Assembly: GCA_026008535.1 (NCBI GenBank)
Contig: BRKX01000006.1
Span: 34,150,664 to 34,214,663 of the forward strand
From: Perilla frutescens
Taxonomy: Eukaryota; Streptophyta; Magnoliopsida; Lamiales; Lamiaceae
DNA length: 64,000 nt
Direction: 5' to 3'
Below, piece by piece: positions 21,841 to 33,187 of this stretch. The notes under the pieces are model-generated. The model was not told where the DNA came from, ran no database searches, and saw nothing but the letters and a program-made list of their open reading frames with translations. How positions within the stretch are numbered: position 1 is the stretch's first letter; every line of letters starts with the position of its first letter. The position numbers and the translations under genes are program-made.

Positions 21841-23123
21841 TGTTGGTTTTGTATACTAGAAAGCTTGTCTTTGTATACAATAAATAATATTAAGATAATA
21901 TAGATTGAATAATAATTGCATTCACTATTTGTGTATATATTTATTGTTATATATTTATATGAATGGTTCCATATACTTGCATTGTAGATGATATGGTGTG
22001 GGTCAACACACGGTAGAGATCATATCATCGGATTCTATGCAATGTATTAAAAGGCTCACGGCTTAGATGGTCCTGAACCCACCATTGGTACACCGTAGAA
22101 TAATCTGATAGTTAGTTTATCTTGACTAACAGATTATTCTAGTACACGGACAAGTGTATTGAGGAGGATCTACTCATGATTCTATTCTCTATTTTGACCT
22201 TAAATGAGAGAATAAGAATCCACAGAGTTCAGGTCCTTGAGGAAGCACAAGGATCATGGAAAGCCCTGCAGGCATAATATTAATTTATTCTTATCATGAT
22301 AAATAGAAATCGTGCAGTACTACTCAAGGAAAAAGATATTAATTAATTGTAGATGTCAGAAGCTTACATAATTAATTAATGGACATTATATCTTAAACAT
22401 GGGGAATGGCTGAACTAAAGAAGAAAGCATATTCGCAAATACGTATTAAATTGGTAGCTCAGTATTATTTCTTTAGTGGAATAAAAATAATACTTAATTT
22501 ATTTATTTATATCCATGTCATGGATATTAGAAATTAAATAAATTAGTAGGCCAATTTAATATTCTTCTAGATCCCTGTTGTAGCCTAATATGACCTAAGT
22601 GGACTGGGAATGGAACATGAGTGGGAGGCCCAAGCCCAATAGGGTTTAGAGAGTTAATTTTCGCCCCCTCCCCTATAATAAGGGAGGGGGGCCACGAAAA
22701 TTATAAGAAAAAACACATCCAATACAGCCCCTCTAAGTGCTCTCTTGATTCCTAGAGTTTCCACAACCGTTTAGTAGTCTGCAGCCCACCCTGCATCTAA
22801 ACAAGGTCTGGGAATACAACAGAAGATCAAGAAGTAGAATATTGGAGATGTGTGTTTCGAACACCATGAAGATTCACCATGATCATGTGTTCTCCATCAA
22901 CAATGGGATTAGATCTTTAATCCCGTGAGCAACCCGACAAAGTTTGTAAGTACCGGTTTCGATAGATTCTATTTTATTCCGCTGCAATAGATTCAAAATT
23001 GAAACTTGCATGCTAATTCAACATAGGATAATTAATGTCACACATAAAATGATGATTTACATGAGTTAGAATTAATGGCATCCAAATAGATCCTGTGGGG
23101 TACAATTCGAGAAAACCCCAACA
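21841..23123 (+). repeat. LTR-A 3' LTR
   Basis: TGTTGG...CCAACA, 1283 bp, with an internal deletion of about 181 bp relative to the 5' LTR (after TTCAGGTC, about 22231). Followed by the target duplication CTATT. Confidence 0.92.
22655..22703 (+). promoter_or_regulatory. LTR-A TATA box inside a palindrome (copy A, 3' LTR)
   Basis: Same sequence as 15228-15276: outer arms TAATTTTCG/CGAAAATTA, inner arms CCCCCTCCC/GGGAGGGGG, loop with TATAATAA. Confidence 0.75.
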
Positions 23124-23128
23124 CTATT

Positions 23129-24550
23129 TTGTCCCGATCATTCTCAACTTGCACTCTCCCTTCGTCTTTTTTTCACAATTTTGAACAAGAGGGCACTTCC
23201 TTCAACCTCCCTCATTTTTCATGTTGATATGAGACTTTTTGGCCACCCTAATCTAAGTAATAGAATCATAGGGTTTAATTTTCCGTAACTCTAGCTTTGG
23301 ACTTTTGCTTCTCTAATCTTCCACGAAATCTCCTAAAATCCCTCTCATTTAATGCCTCTCATGATAGAAAAAATCCCATCACCTTTTCTCTCACCCTCTC
23401 ACATCTCTCTCTTTCTATCGATTCTCTCTCCCATATCTCCAATAGATATTGGGAGATATCATCAATTCTGTCATTCATCATCATTCACCCTTTTGTCACC
23501 ACTACTTCTTCTCCATTTTCCTCCATTTTTCTTTCTACACACTCACACACAACCATCTTCATCATTCTCTACACCATTTTCCACACTATCTTCACCACCA
23601 TTCAAGAGAGGAGGAGAAGAGAAAGTCAAGAGGGAAGCAATCTAAGAAAGTAGAAGGAGAGGTGAGAAGAAATCGACTTCGAGCCATCTGCGGAAGCTAG
23701 GCTCGTTTGGAGGTTTTCTTTTGGTATTTTCGTTCTATTTCTTGGATGATTTGTGGGGGTTTGTCCCAAACTTGTGAAGAACATTGGATATTGTAGAAGT
23801 TGTTATTTTCATTTGGTTATGAGATGATGCACTTTTATGATATTTGTGTTGTTTTAAGCATGGTTATGGGCTAATCTCTCCATTAGGGGGTGGAGGATCG
23901 ATTTGGTTTTCAATTAAACTTGTGATGGCTGGTTGTTGTTGATGGAATTGTGCTTGTTTATGTTGAGTGCTTGATCACCACTTAGCATTTCTAGGCTTTA
24001 GATGAGACCGAGAGGAGATTTTAAATCCCGATATAGGTTCCTTCAATGCTAGGTGAATTTGGTTCATAAGCCTAGTATATTGATCTTGCTCGTACGATAT
24101 AGCGGATAGAGGTTTAACGGATAGACGGTGATAGTAATTGAAGTTAAACTAATTGACGGGTCTATCGTGTGTTTGAGATTAATATAACCAACTTGACGCA
24201 AGCTTAAAGGAAAAACCAATGAGAGAATCCACATCCTAATGCTCGTATCATAATCTTTTCCTCAATCTTGATTTCATCATTGTTATTTACATTTACTCAT
24301 TTTATTGCTCATTTTCATTCTTAGTTTAAATCACCATCAAATCCATGTTTAGAATGTTTAGGTTTTATTTTCATCGTTCGAGTATGTTGCATGCATAGCC
24401 TTAAGATAATTTCCCACAAGAAGTCTTCCTTGAGAGTGCGACTCGGGTTAGCTCATTGCGTTTACAATTGACCGTGTCCAATTGCGGTTTTGGTTCCAAG
24501 TAGTTTTTACGTGTTGAGTGTGAACTGGAAAACAAATTTGAGTTTAAACA
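23129..24550 (+). repeat. Athila 5' LTR, second part
   Basis: Collinear with 40530 onward in the 3' LTR: TTCTCAACTTGCACTCT, TATGAGACTTTTTGGCCACC, a CT-rich CATCA/CACAC stretch at about 23380-23600, then GGGATTTAAAATCC-like and GTTAAACTAATT. The 5' copy continues past the point where the 3' copy is cut (24140 = 41543) to AGTTTAAACA at 24550, six bases before the PBS. Overlapping open frames at 23297-23700 come from the CT-rich stretch and are not genes. Confidence 0.85.
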
Positions 24551-24555
24551 AATTT

Positions 24556-24573
24556 TGGCACCGTTGTCAGGGA
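24556..24573 (+). other. Athila primer-binding site (tRNA-Asp type)
   Basis: TGGCACCGTTGTCAGGGA. The Athila consensus complementary to tRNA-Asp is TGGCGCCGTTGCCGGGGA. The three differences are all C-to-T or G-to-A changes, as expected from decay at methylated cytosines. Confidence 0.85.
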
Positions 24574-24867
24574 AGGCTTTAGGCATACTATCTTTTTGTG
24601 GTATAATTGCTTTTGTGCTTGTTGTTATAATCGTGACTTGGTATTTGTCTTGTATTTGTGCTTTTTGTGTTGTTTTGTGTAGTTGGTATTCGTGTTTATT
24701 TTTGTGTGTTTGTACGCTTTCACCTCTCGTTCCATAGGTGCGTGTGATCTCCTTTGTGTTTTTGGTTGTGTATTCTAGGGAGACAAAGTCTCAATCGGAG
24801 ATTAACCCCCGTGTTTGATAATATCTATAGACCAAGGAGATTCGACTTGTTTTGTTGGGAACAAGAG
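24574..24867 (+). other. Athila leader
   Basis: GT-rich untranslated stretch between PBS and gag ATG. It contains an open frame of hydrophobic residues (24555-24737) that I regard as compositional. Confidence 0.6.
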
Positions 24868-25158
24868 ATGGAAGGTCACCAACTCAACCCTGACAACGCC
24901 AATGCCATTGCGGCTAGGAATATGAGGGATTTCTCTCTACCCATGATTGGGGTCTCGACTTCTTGCATAGTTCTTGGAGAGGCCGCAAGGAACTACGAGT
25001 TGAGGAACATTCATTTTAGCCAATTACCATCCTTCTATGCGATGCCGGCCGAAGATGCTTTGAACTTCATCCGGGAGTTCTATGGAGTTGTTCAAACCTT
25101 TCCTCTGCAAGGTTTGAACGAAGACCAATTAAAGATGAGGTGTTTTCCTTACACCTTG
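24868..25158 (+). pseudogene. gag: Athila gag, N-terminal part
   Basis: ATG at 24868 starts MEGHQLNPDNANAIAARNMR, followed by FSQLPSFYAMPAEDALNFIR and LNEDQLKMRCFPYTL, which is the Athila/Retrotrans_gag start (capsid). It breaks at 25158, where a solo LTR is inserted. The next codons, beginning KDRAKTWF, are at 27494. Start chosen because the peptide is conserved from this Met onward and the PBS is about 300 bp upstream. The frame upstream to 24754 is open but not gag-like. Confidence 0.85.
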
Positions 25159-27488
25159 TGTAACGCTCCAAACCACTTCGTTTGGCCACGTCACTTAACA
25201 TACAATTTACTTACATATTTTTGTGTGCTTATTTTAATATGAGCTGAAGCTAAGGTCAAAAACATGATAATAGCATGATAAGGTAAGGCATCATAATTCT
25301 CAATACAAATTTTTCACAATTGAAGCATGCAATCTATCATATCTATTTTGTCACACAACATGGTTTTAAGTAGAAGCATCGTGTAAGCCCATCCACAAAA
25401 TCATGCAATCATTTAACCTATCTGGCTCATAGGTCTTACACAACCCGCCCGTCTAACACCCTAATATAACATACATAATACAGGGTTCAACAACATGGTT
25501 CACACATAGAAAGCTCCAAGGTCGAACGACCCGCCTTTAAATTGTTTTGCATAATATCAAGTTATATACATCATGGCCTACAAAAGATCAGACTATTCCC
25601 ACCCCCAATAATCATTAATCATAAAGCAAAAGAATGATCAATTTAATAATAATAATATGAGTAGTTCAAAAGAAGAGCATGCAAAATAAACACAAGCTTG
25701 TGGGGCTCTCTTATGTTCACAACGCTCCTACTCAGGCCTCGACTCCTCCACCTGAAATTCATTGAATGAATGGGGTGAGTATTTAACAACATACTCATTG
25801 GGGAACACTGTAAATAGTTATAGCCAATTGCACAAGTAAAAAAATAACATATGGATGCTTCTTTTCTTTTGTGAAGACTAGTCTCAACCCCGTAGGGCCC
25901 AAACATCATGATACCCCCGTTAATGAACGACTTTATCCCTATAGGGATGCCCACAGGCTTATTATACCCCAGGGAGGACATTAACGAGTCTATTATCGAT
26001 CCCGAAGGATCTCTTTATCGACCCCGAAGGATATCTTTGTCGACCCTGAAGGATCTTTGTTCTGTCCCAAAGGGTCTCATTCATACTTATACAATCAAAG
26101 CACAACAATAACTATAACTTTACACGTGTTCACAGTTTAGAGTTACCCCACTAAGAGACGCTTTCGAATCCTTTTAACCTTGAAATACTCCTTTGCCATG
26201 CACAAGTTGTCCTCCTCGAGCCCCAATATGTCGCCTAGCACCTTTAAATCCCTTTTTCATTTTAGATGTCGAGTTATACAATTAAATCATAATTTAGACC
26301 AAACTCATGCTATACTTTGCTTTAAAGTCTTCAAACATGTCCACATACACAACCATGGATATACAAGCTCATACTATGATTTTGGACTCAAAATACACAT
26401 TAAAACTCTTTGAGACATTTAATCGAGCATGTTACGTGCACTCATTTAAACCACATGATCATGACTCAATTTAAATCCTTTAAACCAATATTTCAAATAC
26501 AAACACCTTCATCCTAGGGCTCTAACATACATGAAAATCAACTCCATAGAGGCATCACAACACCTCCAATCAAACATGAACAAAACAAGGGGAAATTAGG
26601 GCAAAAATCTCAACTCTAGCAAAAATGAACCATAGGAATTCGATATAACTTCACATATAGCTTCAAGGAGGTAAATAAACCATATGTTCAAGATATCTAG
26701 GCAAGAGGATCAATAAAATCGAAAACCCTATTTTTTTGGGTATGAACCCTAGATTCAAATTAACATGGAAATGGTGTTTAATCACCAAGATGAAGAGGGT
26801 ATGAAGTTACCTTGGTTGATGGAGGATGATGAAAGAATCCACCTGAAACTTGAAGAATTTATTGAGAGGATTTGAGAGGAAATCGCCCAAAAGAGAGAAG
26901 AAATGAAGGTGAAATGAATACAGAAAAGTCATCCAGCCCGCGAGACCACGCGCCTCCTCGCGACCGTGCATGAAGGCCCTCGGCCAAACGCTCCCCGCGA
27001 CCACGCAGCCCCGCGCCGGCGTGCGCAATACCCTGCGGGCGCGCGGCGTGCTCAAATCGACCCAATCACAAACTCTATTAAAGTGGTGATTAATTTTATA
27101 AATTTCCAACTCCATTTAATATGACTTAGATTTTCAAAGCACTTTTAATACTTATCGAAAAAGCAGAGCCCCCATCGGACATTTCCAGCGAGACCCCCGA
27201 TCAACTCAGCGTTAGGGTGTTCAAGGTATGGAAAAACAAAATTAAATATAAACACACTCATTCATTATCATATAACTCGACAAATTTTAATATTAAATGT
27301 TAACATATATTATACACTTAGTAAAATACCACTGTGCTATGACGTATCGGCTCGAGTGGGACAACCTGCACAAAACAACAGCATAATATACGAACATACC
27401 ATCATAATTAATATTCAAACAATATTAATTCAACTTCATTTTCCAAAACTATAATTTATAATTTAGCAAAAAGGGTCGGGGTTTCACA
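25159..27488 (-). mobile_element. Solo LTR of the chromovirus family, inserted in Athila gag
   Basis: On the plus strand it starts TGTAACGCTCC and ends GGTTTCACA, the reverse complement of the LTR at 5036-7330. Flanks CCTTG (25154-25158) and CCTTG (27489-27493) are a perfect 5-bp target duplication, and gag continues in frame after removal. No internal coding is present, so an element inserted and the two LTRs recombined. It contains the CpG-rich module and the CCGAAGGAT unit array (about 25990-26075). Confidence 0.92.
26925..27065 (-). other. CpG-rich module in chromovirus solo LTR
   Basis: CGCGACCGTGCATGAAGGCC and CCCCGCGACCACGCAGCC are visible on the plus strand, the orientation in which the Athila module reads CGCGACCGCGCGAGGGGCC. 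In the LTR's own sense the module is therefore inverse to Athila's. Confidence 0.7.
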
Positions 27489-28437
27489 CCTTGAAAGATC
27501 GAGCCAAGACGTGGTTCATGTCACTCTCGGCCGATTCCTTGGCCAATTGGAATGCAGTCTATGAGAAGTTCATGGCCAACTACTACTCCAATCAAAAGAC
27601 CCAAGATTTGAGAGCCCAAATTGTCACCTTTGCCCAATCTCTGGGTCAAGCATTTCATGAAGCTTGGGATCGGTTTCGAGGTCTCCAACAATAATGCCCG
27701 CACCACCACCTCGCGCCCGAGTTGCTCAACCAATTTTTTTACAACGGGCTCTCTCAAAATTTCCAATACATGATGGACAATGCCGCGGGAGGAGACATTG
27801 GAGGTCGGTTCACCGAAGAAGTCTCAAACATCTATGAGAACATAGCCACGACATCTCAACAAAAGAGTACTAGGGGGAAGGTACCTTCCGTGAATGAAGC
27901 AAACCCTAGTTATGATGTGACGAGACAACTAGCGGAGTTGACAAGGCAAGTAGAGATGCTTCGGACTTCTGAGAGACCACCTCAACAAGCCATGCCCGTT
28001 GAGACATGCGGAATTTGTGGAGAGTATGGCCAAGGGGCCAATGTTTGTCAAAAATCGATCCAGTCAAAATTAAGTGAAGAAGCTCATTTCCATACTCTTC
28101 AAGAGCAAGTTCTCATGTCCTTCAAGGATTCCAACCTCGTCAACCATACAACCCGTGCTCTCAATCGTAAAATCTGGGATAGAGAAACCATCCAAACTAT
28201 TCTTGGAGGCAACGTCAACAACCTCCTCAACAACCACCACAACAAACGCCTCCACCTCAACAAGTCAGAGGTGGCCAAGCTCCACCTTACCCAAGGCCGT
28301 AATAATATCCGGCCCAACCAACCCAACCGCTTAGGCCGACACTGCAAGACACCTTGCAATCTTTCATTCAAGCCACCCAACAAAGATTTGAATCCGTGGA
28401 AGCTTCCGTGAAAAGGATCGAGACCCAAGTGGGATAA
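27489..28437 (+). pseudogene. gag: Athila gag, C-terminal part
   Basis: KDRAKTWFMSLSADSLANW, then YEKFMANYYSNQKTQDLRAQ and FHEAWDRFRGLQQ, a single TAA at 27692, then FFYNGLSQNFQYMMDNAAGG in the same frame: the Retrotrans_gag core. A Cys-rich CGICGEYGQGANVC at about 28008 is the zinc knuckle; the His of CX2CX4HX4C is replaced by Ala. A frameshift follows near 28050-28110. The correct frame then gives a Gln/Pro-rich tail and an IQATQQRFESVEASVKRIET helix to about 28437. An open frame of 214 codons on the opposite strand (28743-28099) is a shadow. Confidence 0.85.
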
Positions 28438-28767
28438 ATAGCCGGGACCGTTGGAGAGTTTGCCAAGAAAGCAAAGCCGGGCAAGTTGCCAAGCCAACCA
28501 GAGCAAGCTCAAGCCATCACCGTCCTTAGAGGAGACAAGGTGATTGATAACAAGGTTGGAGAACCGTGTCCAACATAAGAGATTGAAAAAGAAGAAGAGG
28601 CTCCTCAACAACAACAAAAGGAGCCTGAAAAAGAAAATAAAGAAGTGAAGGAGCCCGCACTCCACAAGGCTGCCAATCCCTACAATCCTCCAATTCCATT
28701 TCCAAGCCGGTTGAGGAATGAGAAGCAAGACACCTAATTCCAAGAGTTCTACAAGCTCCTATCAAAG
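28438..28767 (+). pseudogene. Athila gag-protease linker
   Basis: In the correct frame: AGTVGEFAKKAKPGKLPSQP, ITVLRGDKVIDNKVGEPC, a charged EKEEEAPQQQQKEPEKENKE tract and PFPSRLRNEKQDT. These are standard Athila features between gag and protease. Stops at 28436, 28576 and 28735. Confidence 0.7.
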
Positions 28768-29364
28768 GTGAATGTCAACCTTCCACTCCTTGATGTCATC
28801 CGCAATGTGCCGGCCTATGTCAAGTTCTTCAAAGAACTAGCTTCCAAAAAGAAAAAATTTACAGATGATGAAAAGATTGTGGTGTCTGAGGTGGCAAGTG
28901 TAATCCTACAACAAAAACTACCACCCAAGCTTCATGATCCAGGTAGTTTTACTCTTAAAATTGCCTTGGGAAATGGTAAAGAAGCATGTGGTGTGCTAGA
29001 CTTAGGAGTCGGAATTAATTTGATGCCCTACTCTATTTTTAAACAACTAGAGTTAAGAGAATTGAAACCAACTAGAATGTGTCTACAATTGGCGGATAGG
29101 TCCGTGAGATATCCTAGGGGAATCATAGAGGACATTCTAGTGAAGGTGGGTGGATTAATAATCCCAGTTGATTTTGTTATTTTGGATGTGGGTGGTGTAC
29201 AAGAAACGGGAAAAGAGCACATACTACTCCTGGGTAGACCTTTCATGGCTACAACTAACACCTTGATTGATGTTAAAAATGGAACTTTAAAATTGTCAGT
29301 GTTAGGAGAAACCGTGTCTTTTTCCGTACATGAAAACAAAGCTATTCCCCTCTCCTTATTTTAG
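28768..29364 (+). pseudogene. Athila aspartic protease
   Basis: Open for 198 codons. VNLPLLDVIRNVPAYVKFFK opens the block. KEACGVLDLGVGINLMPYSI holds the active-site D-[LS]-G type motif (DLG), as usual in Athila. Later VDFVILDV and ILLLGRPFMATTNTLIDVKN are the flap and the second conserved ILGRPF region. This is among the better-preserved coding parts of the element. It would have cleaved the gag-pol polyprotein. The upstream gag frame is broken and TAG follows at 29362. Confidence 0.85.
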
Positions 29365-29775
29365 GAAAATTACTCTTTTATAGATGCTATTGATCTCTTA
29401 GCTGAGGAAGTTCTTTTGCAAGAAATCGGCTCCACATGGAGGAGTGAAGCCTTGTCTGAGGAGATAGCAATGCAAGAAGCTTACCTCAAGTGTGGGGGTG
29501 ACGAGTTAGATGTTGAGGAGATGGAGATTTTGTTAGGAGAAGGAGTAAGCTTGATGGAAATTTTAACCTCAATCGAAGAGGAAGAAAAGCATTCTCCCGA
29601 ACTTGAGCTCAAGGAGCTCCCATCTCACCTCAAATACATGTACCTTGACGAAGAGGAAAAGAAACCCGTGATCATTTTTGCTGGGCTTGAAAAGGAAGAA
29701 AAAGATCTCTTGGTAGTCGTACTCAAGAGAAACAAGCAACCTTTGGATGGAACATTTCCGACATCAAAGGTATTA
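29365..29775 (+). pseudogene. Athila protease-RT linker
   Basis: ENYSFIDAIDLLAEEV through ELKELPSHLKYMYLDEEEKK and RNKQPLDGTFPTSKV, in a long open frame to 29778. The L..LPSHL.Y.YL motif is the usual start of the Athila RT region. It is cut at 29775 by the reverse-strand element and resumes at 34422-34428 with the C-terminal half of the conserved KGIS motif. Confidence 0.8.
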
Positions 29776-31007
29776 TGATACGACCCGGACTATTAATCTA
29801 GGACGAATCTAGAGATGTAGGGGAAGACTTAGGACGCGAAACACATGAACTAATTGAAGGGTTCCAATCCGACTCGATAAACAAACGAAAAGGACGAAAT
29901 CTAGATAAATAAAATACCTAAACAATGACACAAACTACATAACACAAATCTAAAGAACTTAAGGTGGGGAAGGGTGCGTATAGGGGCTGAAATAGGACGA
30001 ATATGGGGCTGAAATTGATGGTGTTGGAATCGTGTGTTTAGGGTGAAGAATGGCTTGGACTAGATAGGATATGATAGAGATAAACGAACTTACGGTATGG
30101 ATGAATTGGCGTAGAACACGATCATGATCTTGGGGGCTGAATTGAAGTGTGCGTTGATGAAGTATGGATAGCGTCGATTATGGTTGATGGATGATGTTTC
30201 GTTGATGTGAATCACAACCCGATAGCCTCCTTGAATCTCGAACGTACCCAAGGATGAAATCTCTAAGTTGATCTTCGGATAGCGAATACCGGTTAATCCC
30301 TCAAGTGTATTAAGTAATACCCTTGAGTAAGATTTAAAGTTGCTAGCTCCAAGAATATGAATTTCTTAATCAAAACTCACAAAGATTAAAAGGGGTTGAG
30401 ACAATATTGAATGCAAAGCTTAATAATTCAAATAAAGTCTAAAGTAACAATGTGACATGGTTCCCCTATTTATAGGACATAGAGGAACGAAATTAATCAT
30501 CCAAAAAGACCTAAAAATTGATCCAAAAGGGATCTCTAACTATACTAGGAAGATACCTAAACTAGAATTCTATTCAAGGTAGGAAATTGCCTGAAATACA
30601 ATTCTAGTCAACCTTGACTATAATATGGATGAAAATTACAATAAATTAAATAAAAATATGAACTAAACTATAGACTAACATAATTAAATAAATACTATAG
30701 TCTAAATAAAATTCAACCCCTTAATTAAATAACTAAAGGACGAAAATTCCATGCAACGCGAATCTGCCATGCATGCACAATTAGATGAGTTCTATCTTCA
30801 TGCATTGCTCTTCAAATCTTGATCTCCAATCTTTGATTATTAACAAATTAGCAATCTTTGGGATGATCTCAATTCCTTTGTCATCTTCGAACTTCTTACA
30901 TACAAATGCTTGGAAAAATTCTTGCAATTATTGCTCGAAGTTGTGTAAATGGACCACGTATTTGCAGCTCCAAATTAAGTTCTTTAAGGCTTTTCGTGGA
31001 CGTATCA
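29776..31007 (-). repeat. TR-GAG element 1, 3' LTR
   Basis: 1232 bp; left boundary TGATACGACC, right boundary CGTATCA. On the minus strand it follows the purine-rich AATAGGAGGGGAA (31008-31022). Confidence 0.88.
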
Positions 31008-31022
31008 TTCCCCTCCTATTGA
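31008..31022 (-). other. TR-GAG element 1 polypurine tract
   Basis: Minus strand reads CAATAGGAGGGGAA immediately before the LTR start. The ORF ends a few bases upstream, as in related Gypsy elements. Confidence 0.75.
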
Positions 31023-32338
31023 AAAGAATTTGTCCTCGAATTCAAGTCTCCGGGATCAAAGACGAACACGAACTGACCATCGAACTGTTTTTGCACAAAC
31101 TGCATAAAACACATTTTCATGAACATGAACGAGAACATTCCACTTGTGTTAATCATCCGAGACTCTAGCATAGATTGCCTCGACATGGTATTCACCTTCA
31201 ATCTTGGTGGTACATCAACTTCCAATGGAACTTCTTCAACAACCTGTAAAATAAAGACATCACAAGAAAACGGTTGACAAAAAATATTAGAAATCAATGG
31301 ATCCGCCATGTGTTTTTGCAAAGGCTCCACTTGTGCGACATCCATTTACAAAATGATGCCATCCTCCGTTTGTGAACATGGTTGTAACTCCATCATCTTT
31401 TCATCTTCTTCGATCTTCTCAACTGCAACATTGCTCTCTAAATTCACAATTTGTAGTTTGTCCTCCATACATTCTGTAGGATCGATAACCTCCATGGATG
31501 AAACTTCCAAATTGCAATTTTCTAACTCCTCCAAAATTGGCATCTCTTCATTCGTTGATTCTATCACATCTACTTCCAGCTTAGCTTCTTCAACTATCTC
31601 ATCTTCTAAACACATAGAAACAGATGGCGATGAGAAAAAAGGTACTTCAACAAAGTCTAGAATTGGTACCTTGGAAGTAGAATCATCATGGAGGACAACG
31701 CTCGACTCTACTTGAACCTCCTCTTTTGACTTCATTTCTAGTTCCTATAGGCATTTTTCTATCCGGATGGCATAATCCACCATGTCCTCCAACTCGTCGA
31801 AGCGGTACAATGCTACTCTTTCACGAATTGCCCTTCGTACACCAACTAGAAATCTATCCATGGTATCTTCTGGATATTCTTCTACATCAGCTCGTCTCAT
31901 GGCTTCAATCATTTTGTTGTAGTAGTCATTTACACTTCGATCTCTTTGTCTAAGCTTGTATAGCTTTTCCTCCAACTCCCATTGGTAGTGGTCTGGAATG
32001 AAGCGTTTTCGCATCAAATCTTTCAACTCACGCCATGTGTCGATAGGTGGAAGGTGATCTCTATGGCACCGGTTCTGCTGTAATTCCCACCATGTTGTTG
32101 CGTAACCTTTAAACTTTGATGAAACTAACTGCACTTTCTTTTTCTCGGGGAAGTCATAGCACTCAAAAATTTTGTCTACTTTACATTCCCAATCCAAATA
32201 GATGTCGGGATAGTATAGACCTTCAAACTCAGGTATGATCATGTTATTGTTGCGGTAGAGATGGTGAGAATTTGGTGTGTAGGGAGTACGGGTGTGTGGT
32301 GTATGAGTAGTGTATGGTGTATGGACCGGATGGTACAT
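31016..32338 (-). pseudogene. gag: TR-GAG element 1 gag ORF
   Basis: One continuous frame of about 440 codons, broken only by TAG near 31744 and TAA near 31346. The first part (32338-31745) has FEGLYYPDIYLDWECKVDKI, FKGYATTWWELQQNR and EKLYKLRQRDRSVNDYYNKM, which is the Retrotrans_gag capsid domain. The middle (31735-31349) is acidic and low in complexity. The end has DLNSRTNSFQ, the tail seen in Gypsy polyproteins just before the PPT. The gag at 43577 shares the FEGL..PD.YLDWE.KV.KIFECYDFPE pattern, so the two elements are related. The first ATG region is rich in His, Thr and Pro and the exact start is uncertain. Confidence 0.8.
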
Positions 32339-33163
32339 GGGTGCATATGTGTATGGTCTGGATGGTGTATATGAGTGTGAACAGATGGTATATGTGGACT
32401 AGGATGAATTTTCGATCCCCTTGATAATGGTGGATGAAAATTTGAAGGGAGGAAGTGTATATGGAAGGTTTGGAAGGATTTGGATGGAAGAAAGCTAGAA
32501 AAGGAAAGAATTAGATGTATTTTTGAAGTTCCCAAATAGAATAGGAATCCAAAAAGAAATCCCAAAGGTAGAAGGAAAGAAATAGAAAAGAATAAGGAAG
32601 GAAAGATTAGGTAACTTGGAAAGTGTTACACAATTGTGACACAATCTAAATATCCTAATTGAACTAGACTCTAAACGGAAAGAACTAAAAATAAATTACA
32701 ACTCAAAAGGAAATTACCAAAATAAAAATAAAACTTGAAAGGAAAGTTCCAAAAATAAAATATAACTCTAATGGAAATTACCAAAAAGAAAATAGAACTT
32801 GAAAGTAAAGTTCCAAAAATAAAATAAATCTCTAATGGAAATTACCAAAAAGAAAATAGAACTTGACTAAAAGGAAAGTACCAACTATAGAAAAACACTA
32901 CAAGGAAGGTACCAAAATTAAAATAAGACTCAAAAGGAAATACAATGAATATACCTCTTTTTTTTCTCTTTTTTTTTAATTTTTGGATTTTTTTTTATTT
33001 TTTTTTTATCCGAATAATTTTTTTTTATTGCCCTTTTTTTATCGGCCTTTTTTTTTCAAATGATAGCTATGCTATTACAACTCGATGATACGTAATAAAA
33101 AAAAAACGTAGGAGGACACGTAGGATAAAATGACACGTCGGATTGAACCACGACCAGCAGAGC
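32339..33163 (-). other. TR-GAG element 1 leader with A-rich and T-rich tracts
   Basis: No gene seen. 32680-32950 has repeated AAGGAAA(G/T)TACCAAAAATAAAATA units of about 50-60 bp. 32957-33060 is almost pure T on the plus strand (A in the element's sense). Confidence 0.7.
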
Positions 33164-33184
33164 TGACGTGGCTCTGATGCCAAA
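33164..33184 (-). other. TR-GAG element 1 primer-binding site
   Basis: Minus strand reads TGGCATCAGAGCCACG, three bases after the LTR end. It is the initiator tRNA-Met type with one T-to-C difference from TGGTATCAGAGC. Confidence 0.75.
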
Positions 33185-33187
33185 ATA

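Larger units (their letters stand above)
14233..23123 (+). mobile_element. LTR-A Copia retrotransposon, complete but decayed, inserted in the Athila 5' LTR
   Basis: 5' LTR 14233-15696 and 3' LTR 21841-23123 both start TGTTGGTTTTGTATACT and end CCCCAACA. The flanks are CTATT on both sides (14228-14232 and 23124-23128), a perfect 5-bp target duplication. PBS at 15699, gag and pol remnants from about 18640 to 21720, PPT at 21830-21840. The Athila LTR reads continuously when the element and one CTATT are removed. Confidence 0.92.

Noticed and set aside
23297..23700. Three overlapping frames rich in Ser, His, Pro
   Set aside because: All arise from one CT-rich stretch of the Athila LTR; the same stretch recurs at 40683-41062.
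24555..24737. Small hydrophobic protein
   Set aside because: GT-rich leader starting at the Athila PBS; no conservation or start context.
28099..28743. 214-codon frame on the minus strand
   Set aside because: Antisense shadow of the Athila gag-protease linker, Leu/Arg-rich because of the Gln/Pro-rich sense strand.
32950..33060. Poly-T terminator
   Set aside because: It lies in the leader of a reverse-strand retroelement and is not linked to any Pol III gene.
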